Shown one piece after another: positions 36,301 through 43,900 of a DNA stretch of 64,000 bases; position 1 is the stretch's first letter; each line of letters starts with the position of its first letter. The DNA is from Phycisphaerae bacterium (GTDB lineage Bacteria; Planctomycetota; Phycisphaerae; SM23-33), in assembly GCA_030745875.1 (NCBI GenBank), contig JASLNT010000022.1, positions 1 through 64,000 of the forward strand. The letters are read 5' to 3'. Below the pieces are notes generated by a model. That model saw only the letters and a list, made by a program, of their open reading frames with translations, did not search any database and was not told the origin of the DNA. The position numbers were made by a program, and so were the translations under genes.

Positions 36301-36578
36301 GACCAGCCATATACGAACCGCCCGTCAACATACACGTAGACATACCCGCTCGTTCGAATCGCCGCGACCGCCCGGTCAACACCCTCGGCGACATCGACCT
36401 GTCTTCGATAGACCAGCGGAGACTCGCGAACGGAGAACCAGTAAAGCCCAACAGGCTTGAATTGCGGTTCGCGCCCGTCCGGCCAGGCGGGGGTTATCCA
36501 CACGCCGTCGGCAATCACAATCGTCGGACCAACTAGAGTTGCAAACGCCAGGACAAAAGATCTGATTATCGTGGTCAT
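33339..36578 (-). CDS. Exported GH5-like glycoside hydrolase with N-terminal beta domains
   Basis: 1079-aa exported protein. Signal peptide (~1-23), a jelly-roll domain with SGYVYVYVDGRFVYG (~30-180), a second sugar-binding jelly-roll (~400-540, NTVVLKLRLAGKGRVWFND), a beta-rich stretch and a C-terminal GH5-like TIM barrel (~800-1060). The catalytic pair is E899 (acid/base, LINEPF) and E1003 (nucleophile, HCGEFGG). The ATG at 36578 has GGAG at 8 nt. GH5 enzymes cut beta-linked glucans, mannans or xylans; specificity is open. The length and N-terminal part suggest binding of insoluble glycan. Confidence 0.75.
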   Translation of the reverse strand: MTTIIRSFVLAFATLVGPTIVIADGVWITPAWPDGREPQFKPVGLYWFSVRESPLVYRRQVDVAEGVDRAVAAIRTSGYVYVYVDGRFVYGWSPQRGDKRRNKPAVPADPKRVHIVDLTSKLGPGRHVLAVSAPAGGFVLDGGVYKRSKRLARLSSDEKWTVLKFRPTTVLEDQASMKVGAAGKGPAVSVKQGRSWRADPDMLASSLFGFAIDGIKRSLSDSRWRLDLAVKKGIYLHGLRVHQWGGPFRLAPVIEKLTAKSITVESLTKAQNKLSDLARNQVNDVAAFKRLSPRLEALETSAAATSSAIAAAMAGAYESDRSKARQLAGKIDPSARTHVGDLNESCCDRLGWINHGQLTDSDIALWGVRVNPAVGPADKRLHYRWRFSTDPKNIGLKELRYTIGYNIANQWSVVDGRQSWTKNPSFENYAGPAWYRQIVHLPSQWAGNTVVLKLRLAGKGRVWFNDREITKLARSSGVGMTFDIPSSHVVYGGRNCLALRVDASGEQRGLLGPTEIACPSFALAGAGQTPKVDIQVTPLSPCVILQPKTDCLHLHHAGKAQVAARPGGAKFKWSDLQVRVADGAYALLWLKSVSKTGTLRPILLVFEKRGSVISCGDGLTKIKLTGPNQRVIAVRPWVENVPVRRPESPPPAVKFWSRAALAVPVNYVSTARLLQPGGGLDGISIDNIPRGPRLGHTVIYDYLITRSDSGARPLKIAPLPALCSFAVDCKYRTLRLDQADKVAVFQDGGLIGPYRGLKDADRISYSYRIEPYPRFAGFTSWMFSGVDVGVRGNMREMELIASTGANSYRPQHNWSNETPPRGQFPPDDKRTRVQVMLDACRAVGVNYTNNIDQTLGPRKDVQENYDKWVRTKLFPHFDRLVPQLAPLGFSAAAIDLINEPFDHKAPAYNRTIAELTARIRKVDKRHLLYVEPCQSWGAIQNIALVKPTGDPLTIYSFHDYNFRLKNAADRWPTMEQDITNIYRKWLPAIEYGIRNSVPLHCGEFGGFHEPTNDSPAQRILLNDFFRIFDQFGMHHHYYSGRTIFIRLADGALRPSNVVRAYREYFKRPEFNRHHRLGAP

Positions 36579-36698
36579 AACGATCTCCCGTCCGGGACGA
36601 TACCATACCCGTATCGCCAAAACCACCCCAACAGGCGCACACTCCAAGCCCAAACTCCACGATCGACGGTTATCCCTCCTTCAATCTCTGTTTATCCG

Positions 36699-38705
36699 TT
36701 ATCTTCCCGCCCGTCGTTTCAACACCGCAACTCCGCCGAACGCCAAAAGCAGAACTGTCGCCGGTTCCGGTATAGGCGTCTGGGTGAAGCTCACTGTTGT
36801 CTGATCGAACGCCAGGAATGTCGGAAACGCCAGCGGGTCCCCGCCGTCAACACCGGGGTCGATGCCCAGGACGGTGAATCGGTCCACAGCCGTGGGAAAC
36901 GCGTGAAGGGCTCCTGCTGGAACGGTGACCGTTCCGTTAACGCTGTCGATGATCGTAAACAGTCCGTCGGCGTCGCCGACTGTACCCGGCAGGATTACTT
37001 GCGTAAAGTTCGACAGGCCGTTTGTCTCGTAGAGATACCCTTCAGCCGTCGGCGGATCGAACCATTGACCCTCGCCGGAAACGTTGTCGAACACCCACTC
37101 GCCTCGCAAGCCCGGAACGATGTTGTCGGGCACAACAGGATTATCCAGCGAACCGGGCCCACCGCCCGTGATCGAAGCAACAAACATGCCCGATGTGCTG
37201 TCTGTGAAGCTAAGCTGGTACGCCAACTGCCCCATATCGTTGAAGGAACTTGGGCTGCCGCTTTCCGTACCGACGCGGTCGAAGTGCCCGAAACCGCTAA
37301 TCGTCTTGAACACGCCCGGGCGGACCTCAACAACGTCGCCTGTGCGGTGGACAACCACCGGTTGTCCGTTGGCTGTCGCCAACAGGCCGTAATTATTAGC
37401 AGTGGTCACACCCGTGCCCCGCAGGGTGGATGTAAACGCCACCGCACCAGCGCCATTCAACGCCGGAGCGCTGAGATAATCGTACTGCACTCCGGGCGGA
37501 AGACCCGGAACCTGCCATCCTTCTCGAGCCACAAGGTTCAGCGAACCCGGTTTTCCGGTCCAAACTCCGTAGTCGTTGCTCCCGTATACGTTGGCGTGAA
37601 AGGCGACCTGTCCGGCGCTGTTGACGGATGGGGTCGTATAACGAATCCCCGAGAAGAACCCACCGCCCGTACCGGGAGCCGGATCGCCGTCGCGGGCCGC
37701 CAGAACCAGATCGCTGTACGACTTGCCGACCCATATGCCCTGCTCGTTGAAGAAACCGACCCCCGGACCGGTCACCTTGCCTTGGAAGGCGACCTGCCCG
37801 GCGTTGTTGAAGCCCATCTCAAACGGAATCTGGGAGAAAGTCACCCCTGAAGGCAAGTGCGGGGCCTGCTGCCCCACCATCGCCACCAACCCCAGGGACC
37901 CTCCAACATCAGACCAGATCGCCTGCTTGCCTCCCAGGCTGCCGTTCCACATATTCGCCTGGAACGCAGTGTTGCCTGCTGCGTTGATATACGGTGCGCT
38001 GAAACGCCACAGGTTCCAACCGGCGGGAGCCTCGGGCGGATGCGTATCGGCCAGCGCAACACTTCGCGAAGCTCCACCGCCCATCACCCACACACCATTA
38101 TAATTGAACTGGTTCGCACCGGCTCCCTGCATCCGACCCGTAAACGCCGCCTGCCCCGAGTCGTTGAAAGCCATATGCGTCTGGTAGTTGTACGTCGCGA
38201 ACGTCCAGCCCAGCGGCGCATCGGGGGCCTGAAGGGTATTGCGCGTAATCAGATTGGGTGAACCGACCGTAGCACTGTAAATGGTGTACACGAACGTACC
38301 CCCATTCTTGGCGAAAGGCTCAAAGGCGACCTGCCCGGCCCCGTTGAGAACCGAGTTCGAAAACGAATGGAACTGCGTCCCAACCGGCGCACCAGGGCAC
38401 GGATCGCCCGTCCGCGCTATTAATCCCAATCCTCCTTGCCCTTCAGACCATAAACCGTAATCGCGAACCTGGTAACCTATGCCCGGTCCGACCAGTTTGG
38501 CGCGGAACGCTACCCGACCCGAACCGTTTAGGCTGGCGTCGGCGAAGATTGAAGTAAATGAAGCGGTCAACTCCGTTCCCGGAGCGTGCTCACCGGACAT
38601 AATCACCGTTCGCACCGGGACTGCGACCGCAGGCGCCGATACGATCGCCATGATTAAGAGAACGAGCAGCGAGGATTCTACAAATTTGATATGCTTTCCG
38701 GTCAT
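36699..38705 (-). CDS. PEP-CTERM protein with repeated DUF7453-like units
   Basis: 668-aa surface protein. Signal peptide (~1-28), then about ten repeats (~30-560) containing motifs such as LNGAGQVAF and NSAGQVAFHA joined by LVAREGWQVPG-like strands, a choice-of-anchor-like C-terminal region, and the sorting signal PIPEPATVLLLAFGG followed by KRRAGR. Exosortase processing would anchor it outside. Repeat families of this type are frequent in planctomycete PEP-CTERM proteins. ATG 38705 has AAGGAG at 8 nt. The leader contains the conserved element copy B. Confidence 0.75.
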   Translation of the reverse strand: MTGKHIKFVESSLLVLLIMAIVSAPAVAVPVRTVIMSGEHAPGTELTASFTSIFADASLNGSGRVAFRAKLVGPGIGYQVRDYGLWSEGQGGLGLIARTGDPCPGAPVGTQFHSFSNSVLNGAGQVAFEPFAKNGGTFVYTIYSATVGSPNLITRNTLQAPDAPLGWTFATYNYQTHMAFNDSGQAAFTGRMQGAGANQFNYNGVWVMGGGASRSVALADTHPPEAPAGWNLWRFSAPYINAAGNTAFQANMWNGSLGGKQAIWSDVGGSLGLVAMVGQQAPHLPSGVTFSQIPFEMGFNNAGQVAFQGKVTGPGVGFFNEQGIWVGKSYSDLVLAARDGDPAPGTGGGFFSGIRYTTPSVNSAGQVAFHANVYGSNDYGVWTGKPGSLNLVAREGWQVPGLPPGVQYDYLSAPALNGAGAVAFTSTLRGTGVTTANNYGLLATANGQPVVVHRTGDVVEVRPGVFKTISGFGHFDRVGTESGSPSSFNDMGQLAYQLSFTDSTSGMFVASITGGGPGSLDNPVVPDNIVPGLRGEWVFDNVSGEGQWFDPPTAEGYLYETNGLSNFTQVILPGTVGDADGLFTIIDSVNGTVTVPAGALHAFPTAVDRFTVLGIDPGVDGGDPLAFPTFLAFDQTTVSFTQTPIPEPATVLLLAFGGVAVLKRRAGR

Positions 38706-38780
38706 GTCACCATCTCCTTTGCAAAGCATCAACATGTCCGCATGCCCTTAATGAACTGACAGACAGACCGTGTGGTTTTG

Positions 38781-38867
38781 CGGGAACTCGGCCGGTGGGG
38801 CCTGGAGGTGGTGCGGTGAGCGAGACGCCCGTGCCTCAATCAGTTGAAACAACTCCTGCCGCTCCCG
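38781..38867 (-). promoter_or_regulatory. Conserved structured leader element (copy B)
   Basis: An ~87-nt element 75 nt before the start of the second PEP-CTERM gene, aligning with 15347-15430. Its outer arms pair better (CGGGA with TTCCCG) and the variable hairpin is AGTTG-TTT-CAACT. The core GGCACGGGCGTCTCGCTCAC is identical to copy A. The TTGGTG -35 and 17-nt spacer are also conserved, which points to a transcribed leader. Confidence 0.5.
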
Positions 38868-38893
38868 TAACAAAGCAGGCTGGAGCAATGCAC

Positions 38894-38922
38894 ACAGTAC
38901 CACAATAACCACATATCACCAA
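38894..38922 (-). promoter_or_regulatory. Predicted promoter upstream of leader copy B
   Basis: Minus-strand TTGGTG (38917-38922), 17-nt spacer, TACTGT (38894-38899). The -10 is weak on its own; support comes from the parallel arrangement in copy A. Confidence 0.3.
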
Positions 38923-39009
38923 GCACAAAATGCCAAGAATCAGGGATAACTTGATGCGTAATTCGGCGACTGAAAACCGCTCTCGCCCCTCCCGCCAGCC
39001 AGACGAAGG

Positions 39010-39038
39010 TTGATTCGCCTGGGCAATGGGCCTAATAT
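39010..39038 (+). promoter_or_regulatory. Possible promoter for the zinc-ribbon/VWA gene
   Basis: TTGATT (39010-39015), 17-nt spacer, TAATAT (39033-39038), inferred leader about 50 nt. Confidence 0.3.
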
Positions 39039-39095
39039 ACACATTCGAGCTCTTGGGCGTCCGTGTAAACTGTCCTGCACGAGGAAGAAACGTAA

Positions 39096-40310
39096 ATGGC
39101 AATCAAAATCCGCTGCGTTGACTGCAAGAAGAAGATATCGATAGACGAAGCGTTCGCAGGCGGGGTATGCCGTTGCCCGTATTGCACGGCGATCGTTTAC
39201 GTACCCGACGAAAGCAGTACAAAGAAACGCAAAGGACGCCCGGAGACACCCAGACGGCGCCCCAAAGCTCCGGCGTCTCGTCCGGAATTCCCGACTCCCA
39301 GACCCACGGCCCCGGCGACAGTCGATCCCAATGCGGGCACAGCCTTGGACGCCCCGGCGGCTGTCGATCCAAATGCGGGCACAGCCATAGACGCACCGGC
39401 GGCGGTCGATCCGAATGCAGGCACAGCCATAGACGCCCCAGTCGCTGTCGATCCCAACGCGGGCACCGCTATAGACGCACCGGTCACGGTCGATCCCAAT
39501 GCGGGCACAGCCATAGACATCCCGGCCGCGGTAGAGGAGCCCAAACCTCTCAAGACCGCAGATCAAATCGAGGCTGACAAAGCCCTGGCCGTAGCGCACG
39601 GACAGGCAAACATCCCCATGGCGACTCCGGTGAAAGTGCAGGGCATTGTGGCGATAGTTCTCGCAGTGCTGCTAGTGGGCATGATCGGAGGGATGGTGTT
39701 CCTGGGCGTACACCTGACAAATCCGCCGCCCGTGCTCGACGTGCCCGAAGATTACGGAAACACAGCCCTGACTACTCGCGACTTCCCAGCCGTCGCGGGA
39801 ACGATAAAAGTGACCACGCCGGTTGTCTATTGCATCGACACCAGCAGACCAATGGCCGAGGTTTTCGAACCGGCCGGGCAGATAGTCATCGCCTCAATCA
39901 AATCGCTCAAGGGCGGAAAATTCAACGTTATCCTGCTCGGTGAAGATGACGACAAGACCCTGAGCGCCCAACCGATCGCATCAGACAAGGCTGGCATCGC
40001 CAAAGCCCAGGCCTTCATAACGCTGGAATTGTGCGGAGCGGCCGAACAAGCCAGAGGACTCCAAGCCGCCCTCGACATGAATGCCAAAACCGTAGTTCTC
40101 CTGGCTCGCGACAGCGCCATGGGCGCCAAAAGCGTCGCCGAGGGAGCCTTCAAGGATAAATCCGTACCGCTGCACACCGTCATTCTGGCTGGCGCGTCGA
40201 AAGGCCTGTCCGAAATGGCGGAACTCACCGGTGGGAAGTCGAGGGAGTTGACGGTCTCCGACCTCGCCGAGCAGGCCAAGCGAGCGGCTGAACAGTTGAA
40301 GAACAAGTAA
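39096..40310 (+). CDS. Zinc-ribbon / repeat / transmembrane / VWA-like protein
   Basis: 404-aa protein. The N-terminus has a zinc ribbon (RCVDCKKKISID and CRCPYC, four Cys). A Pro/Arg-rich region is followed by five 14-residue repeats of the form VDPNAGTAIDAPA (residues 75-144). One transmembrane helix (~180-203) is followed by a VWA-like domain (~225-395) with CIDTSRPM in place of the canonical DxSxS metal site; the aspartate and first serine position are partly retained. Such proteins are common in planctomycetes. GAGGAAG precedes the start. Role unknown; the repeats may be a flexible arm. Confidence 0.65.
   Translation: MAIKIRCVDCKKKISIDEAFAGGVCRCPYCTAIVYVPDESSTKKRKGRPETPRRRPKAPASRPEFPTPRPTAPATVDPNAGTALDAPAAVDPNAGTAIDAPAAVDPNAGTAIDAPVAVDPNAGTAIDAPVTVDPNAGTAIDIPAAVEEPKPLKTADQIEADKALAVAHGQANIPMATPVKVQGIVAIVLAVLLVGMIGGMVFLGVHLTNPPPVLDVPEDYGNTALTTRDFPAVAGTIKVTTPVVYCIDTSRPMAEVFEPAGQIVIASIKSLKGGKFNVILLGEDDDKTLSAQPIASDKAGIAKAQAFITLELCGAAEQARGLQAALDMNAKTVVLLARDSAMGAKSVAEGAFKDKSVPLHTVILAGASKGLSEMAELTGGKSRELTVSDLAEQAKRAAEQLKNK
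39318..39527 (+). repeat. Five tandem 42-bp coding repeats
   Basis: Five in-frame units of 42 bp encode variants of the 14-aa sequence VDPNAGTAIDAPA plus one residue. Units differ at a few positions, mostly synonymous, so they are recent but not identical copies and could vary in number between strains. Confidence 0.85.
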
Positions 40311-40365
40311 GCCAAGCGAGAAAACACCGACACACCGATTCACCCGAGACCAGAAAGCCCTCAAG

Positions 40366-41169
40366 ATGATCATTATCGGCGAGAAGATCAATGCGACGCG
40401 CAAGAGCGTCGCAGCAGCACTCCAGCAGCGCGACGAACAGTTCATTATCGACCTTGCGACAGCCCAGGCCCAGGCCGGAGCCGATTACATCGACCTGAAC
40501 GGAGGCGACCCGCGGGAAGGTCAGGAAGCCGAGAACATGAAATGGCTGGTGGAACTTACCCAAGCCAATACCGATGTTCCGCTGGCGATAGATTCCGCCG
40601 CACCCGACGCCCTGGAAGTCGGACTGTCGATGGCGACCGAAGGCTCCAGACCGATACTCAACAGCATTTCGCTGGAGACCGACAATCTCGATAAGCGTCT
40701 GGAAATTCTGGCGAAACATGATTGCATGGTCATCGGTCTGGAAATGAGCGATGACGGTCCTCCTCAGGGGGTCAACGATCGCGTGGATCGGGCCGGTGAG
40801 TTAATCGAAAAGTTCGAGGCGTGCGGCAAGAAATCCAATGACATCATCATCGACCCGTGCTTCTTCCCCGTATCGGCTGACGGAGCCTGCGGGCGAGCGG
40901 TGATTGACGCAATCGCAGCGATACACGCAACATGGCCCGATATCCACATCGGCGGCGGATGCTCGAACATAAGCTTCGGTCTTCCAAAGCGGAAACTGGT
41001 GAACTTCGCGGGATTGGCACAAGCGATTTACCACGGAATGGACACCGGTCTGATCGACCCGTGCACACCGGGGATAGTAGCAGCGATCCTGGCCGCCGAA
41101 GCCGTCGCAGGAAGAGACGACTACTGCATGAACTACATCAACGCTGAACGCCAGGGAATACTGGGTTAA
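40366..41169 (+). CDS. Pterin-binding methyltransferase (methyltetrahydrofolate/corrinoid type)
   Basis: 267-aa TIM-barrel protein of the dihydropteroate synthase/MeTr superfamily, resembling the methyltetrahydrofolate:corrinoid methyltransferases (AcsE-like or the methyltransferase of methanol-type systems). Pterin-binding signatures include GEKINATRKSV, GADYIDLNGG, LAIDSAAPDALEVGL and IHIGGGCSNISFGLP. In the reductive acetyl-CoA pathway such enzymes move the methyl group from methyl-tetrahydrofolate to a corrinoid protein. It is convergent with the formate dehydrogenase operon. I see no corrinoid protein gene next to it. RBS is weak. Confidence 0.8.
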   Translation: MIIIGEKINATRKSVAAALQQRDEQFIIDLATAQAQAGADYIDLNGGDPREGQEAENMKWLVELTQANTDVPLAIDSAAPDALEVGLSMATEGSRPILNSISLETDNLDKRLEILAKHDCMVIGLEMSDDGPPQGVNDRVDRAGELIEKFEACGKKSNDIIIDPCFFPVSADGACGRAVIDAIAAIHATWPDIHIGGGCSNISFGLPKRKLVNFAGLAQAIYHGMDTGLIDPCTPGIVAAILAAEAVAGRDDYCMNYINAERQGILG

Positions 41170-41176
41170 ACGGTGA

Positions 41177-43876
41177 TCAGCAAGCTTCGATGCGGACTGC
41201 GCACACTTTCAATTCGGGGATCTTGGCTATTGGATCCAAGGCGGCGATAGTCAGCCTGTTGGCGGGCGATTCGCGGTAATGAAACGCCAGGAACACCGTC
41301 CCGGGCAGCATGCGCGGAGATATCCGGGCGGCTACTTCGATCTCGCCCCGTCTGGAAGTAACCTTAACCGTAGCCCCGTCGGCGACACCGAGCTCATCGG
41401 CGTCGAATGAGCTTATCTCGATCGATCCGGTGGGCACGAGCGCATCGAGCACCTGCGATCTCCTGGTCATCGAGCCTGTGTGGAAGTGCTCAAGCACACG
41501 TCCGGTCGTAAGCAATATTGGGAATTCGTCGTCGGGCAGTTCGCGGGCCTCGACAAATTCAACGGGATGGAACTTACCGAGCCCGCGTGAGAACTTGTCT
41601 TTGTGCAAATACGGAGTCCCGGGGTGCTTGGCGTCCGGGCAGGGCCATTGCAGCGGTCCGTCCGCCAGGCGAGGGTAAACAATTCCGCCGTAGATCGGCG
41701 AAACAGATGCGATCTCGTCTTCGATAGCTCCGGCGTCGGCGTACGACATTTCGTAGCCCATTCGAGAGGCCAGGTCGCAGACTATCTCCCAGTCGAGGCG
41801 CGCCTCGCCAGGCGCCTCGATTGCCTTGTGCAACAACTGAACGCGGCGCTCGGTATTCGTGAACGTGCCGACCTTCTCGGCGAAACCGGCCGCCGGCAGG
41901 ACAACGTCGGCTAGTTCGGCGGTCTCGGTGAGGAAGATATCCTGAACGACCACGAAGTCAATCTTCTCCAACGCTTCACGCACGTGGTTCTGGTCGGGAT
42001 CCGAGAGCATGGGGTTCTCGCCCATGAGATACAGAGCCTTAAGATCGCCTGCGGCTCCGGCGTTCATCATTTCAACTACGGTGAGCCCGGGCGTGGGAGA
42101 CAGTTCGGCTCCCCACGCGGCCTGAAACTTCTTTTGCACTTCGGGAACATCGACTTTCTGGTAACCCGGATAGACATTCGGCAGGGCTCCGAGATCGCAG
42201 GCTCCTTGCACGTTGTTCTGACCGCGAAGCGGATTAACGCCCGCACCGGGCTTGCCGATATTGCCCGTGAGCATCGCCAGATTCGCCAGCGACAGTACGT
42301 TGTCGGTGCCGGTGGTGTGCTGAGTTATGCCCATGGAGTAGACGATTGACGCCGCCGGAGCCTTTGCGTACATGCGTGCGGCGCGGACGATATCGGCGGC
42401 GGGCACTGTGGTGATTTTCTCGGCCAGTTCCGGCGTGCAAGGTTCGACCGCAGCGCGGAATTCGGCGAAACCCTCGGTTCGCTCAGCGATAAACTGCTCG
42501 TCGGCGAGTCCTTCCTCCAGAATAACGTACATCATGGCGTTGATCAGGGCTACGTCAGTACCGCTTCGCTGGGCCATGTGCAGATCGGACAGGCCGACCA
42601 GTTCGATCTTACGCGGATCAGCTACTATGAGTTGCGCTCCGCGGTCGACCGCTCGCTTGATCGCCGAACCGATTATCGGATGGCATTCGGTTGTGTTTGA
42701 TCCGATCACGAATATGCAGTCGGTGACCTCGAAATCTTCGATTGAATTGGTCATCGCCCCGCTGCCGAACGCCCTTGCCAGCCCGGCCACCGTAGACGAA
42801 TGACAAAGCCTGGCGCAGTGGTCAACGTTGTTCGTTCCTATGACTCCGCGTATGAACTTCTGGAGTATGTAGTTCTCTTCGTTAGTGCACTTTGCAGACG
42901 CCAATCCGGCGATTGAATCGGGGCCTGACTCGCTGCGAATTTGTGTGAGACGCTCAGCAACCAGCCCCAGAGCTTCGCCCCACTCGACCGGCTGGAGTTC
43001 ACCGTCCTTGCGGACCAGCGGTTGGGTTAGTCGCTCGCTGTGGCCCATAAAGTCGATGCCAAACCGCCCCTTGACGCACAGCATTCCCTCGTTAACGCCC
43101 AGATCGCCCCGACCGGTGATTTTGACAATCTTGTTGTCGCGAACGTTGGCCACCAGCGTACATCCGCAACCGCAGTACGGACAGATGGTTTCTGTCTCTT
43201 CAAACTCCCAGTTTCGCCCGAGCCCCTGCCCCAACGAACCGGCCATCGCGCCCGTCGGGCAGACGTCGATACAGTTTCCGCACTCGCTGCAAACTGACTC
43301 TCTGCGCGTCTGGCCGGGCGGAAGGGCTATTTCCGTGTCGAAACCTCGTCCGGAGAATTCGATGGCGCCGCTGGACTGAACATTATGACAGACCTCTACG
43401 CATCGCCCGCAGAGTATGCATTTGCTGCGATCGTAAATAACGGCCGGACCGTCCTGAACGGGCCGAGGCTCAACGGGTCCGGAGATGCCTGAGTAACCCG
43501 ATTCGGAAATCCCCATCGAGTAGGCGTATTCCTGCAGCGAACACCCTCCGCCCTGTTCGCATGTCATGCAGTCCTGCGGATGATCCGACAGCAGCAGTTC
43601 GATCACCATCCGCCGGTACTCGCGTATCTTCTCGGTATCGGTCCGTACGACCATCCCATCTGCGGCATGCTGCGAGCAGGATGCGACCGGAGCCCTGGCG
43701 CCTTCGACTTCCACGATGCAGAGGCGGCAGGAACTGCTGGGCGGAATGCTCCAGTTCGGATCGTGGCAAAGGTGCGGTATGTCGATCCCAACAGTCGCCG
43801 CGGCGTCAAGAATGGTTGTCTGCGCCGCAACGGTGACTTCCACGTCATCAATTTTAAGTGTTATCGTATCTGACAT
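41177..43876 (-). CDS. fdhA: Formate dehydrogenase catalytic subunit, NAD-linked type
   Basis: 899-aa cytoplasmic molybdo/tungstopterin enzyme. N-terminal [2Fe-2S] domain (~1-80, HLCHDPNW, SCRLC), a His/Cys3 [4Fe-4S] site (HPQDCMTCEQGGGC), two ferredoxin-type clusters (CILCGRCVEVC, CSECGNCIDVC), then the molybdopterin domain starting CPYCGCGC. The metal ligand is Cys358 in HCARLCHSSTV, where selenium-containing relatives have Sec; so this is a Cys form. C-terminal residues have the usual molybdopterin dinucleotide-binding domain (GRVLEHFHTGSMTRRS). It is the last gene of the operon with the NuoF- and NuoE-like subunits. Direction of catalysis (formate oxidation or CO2 reduction) cannot be inferred from sequence. 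Confidence 0.85.
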   Translation of the reverse strand: MSDTITLKIDDVEVTVAAQTTILDAAATVGIDIPHLCHDPNWSIPPSSSCRLCIVEVEGARAPVASCSQHAADGMVVRTDTEKIREYRRMVIELLLSDHPQDCMTCEQGGGCSLQEYAYSMGISESGYSGISGPVEPRPVQDGPAVIYDRSKCILCGRCVEVCHNVQSSGAIEFSGRGFDTEIALPPGQTRRESVCSECGNCIDVCPTGAMAGSLGQGLGRNWEFEETETICPYCGCGCTLVANVRDNKIVKITGRGDLGVNEGMLCVKGRFGIDFMGHSERLTQPLVRKDGELQPVEWGEALGLVAERLTQIRSESGPDSIAGLASAKCTNEENYILQKFIRGVIGTNNVDHCARLCHSSTVAGLARAFGSGAMTNSIEDFEVTDCIFVIGSNTTECHPIIGSAIKRAVDRGAQLIVADPRKIELVGLSDLHMAQRSGTDVALINAMMYVILEEGLADEQFIAERTEGFAEFRAAVEPCTPELAEKITTVPAADIVRAARMYAKAPAASIVYSMGITQHTTGTDNVLSLANLAMLTGNIGKPGAGVNPLRGQNNVQGACDLGALPNVYPGYQKVDVPEVQKKFQAAWGAELSPTPGLTVVEMMNAGAAGDLKALYLMGENPMLSDPDQNHVREALEKIDFVVVQDIFLTETAELADVVLPAAGFAEKVGTFTNTERRVQLLHKAIEAPGEARLDWEIVCDLASRMGYEMSYADAGAIEDEIASVSPIYGGIVYPRLADGPLQWPCPDAKHPGTPYLHKDKFSRGLGKFHPVEFVEARELPDDEFPILLTTGRVLEHFHTGSMTRRSQVLDALVPTGSIEISSFDADELGVADGATVKVTSRRGEIEVAARISPRMLPGTVFLAFHYRESPANRLTIAALDPIAKIPELKVCAVRIEAC

Positions 43877-43900
43877 TTTTGTATTAAGCTTCCCGTTGGT

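Noticed and set aside
42790-42810. Selenocysteine in formate dehydrogenase
   Set aside because: The codon at the metal-ligand position is TGT (Cys); no in-frame TGA is needed.
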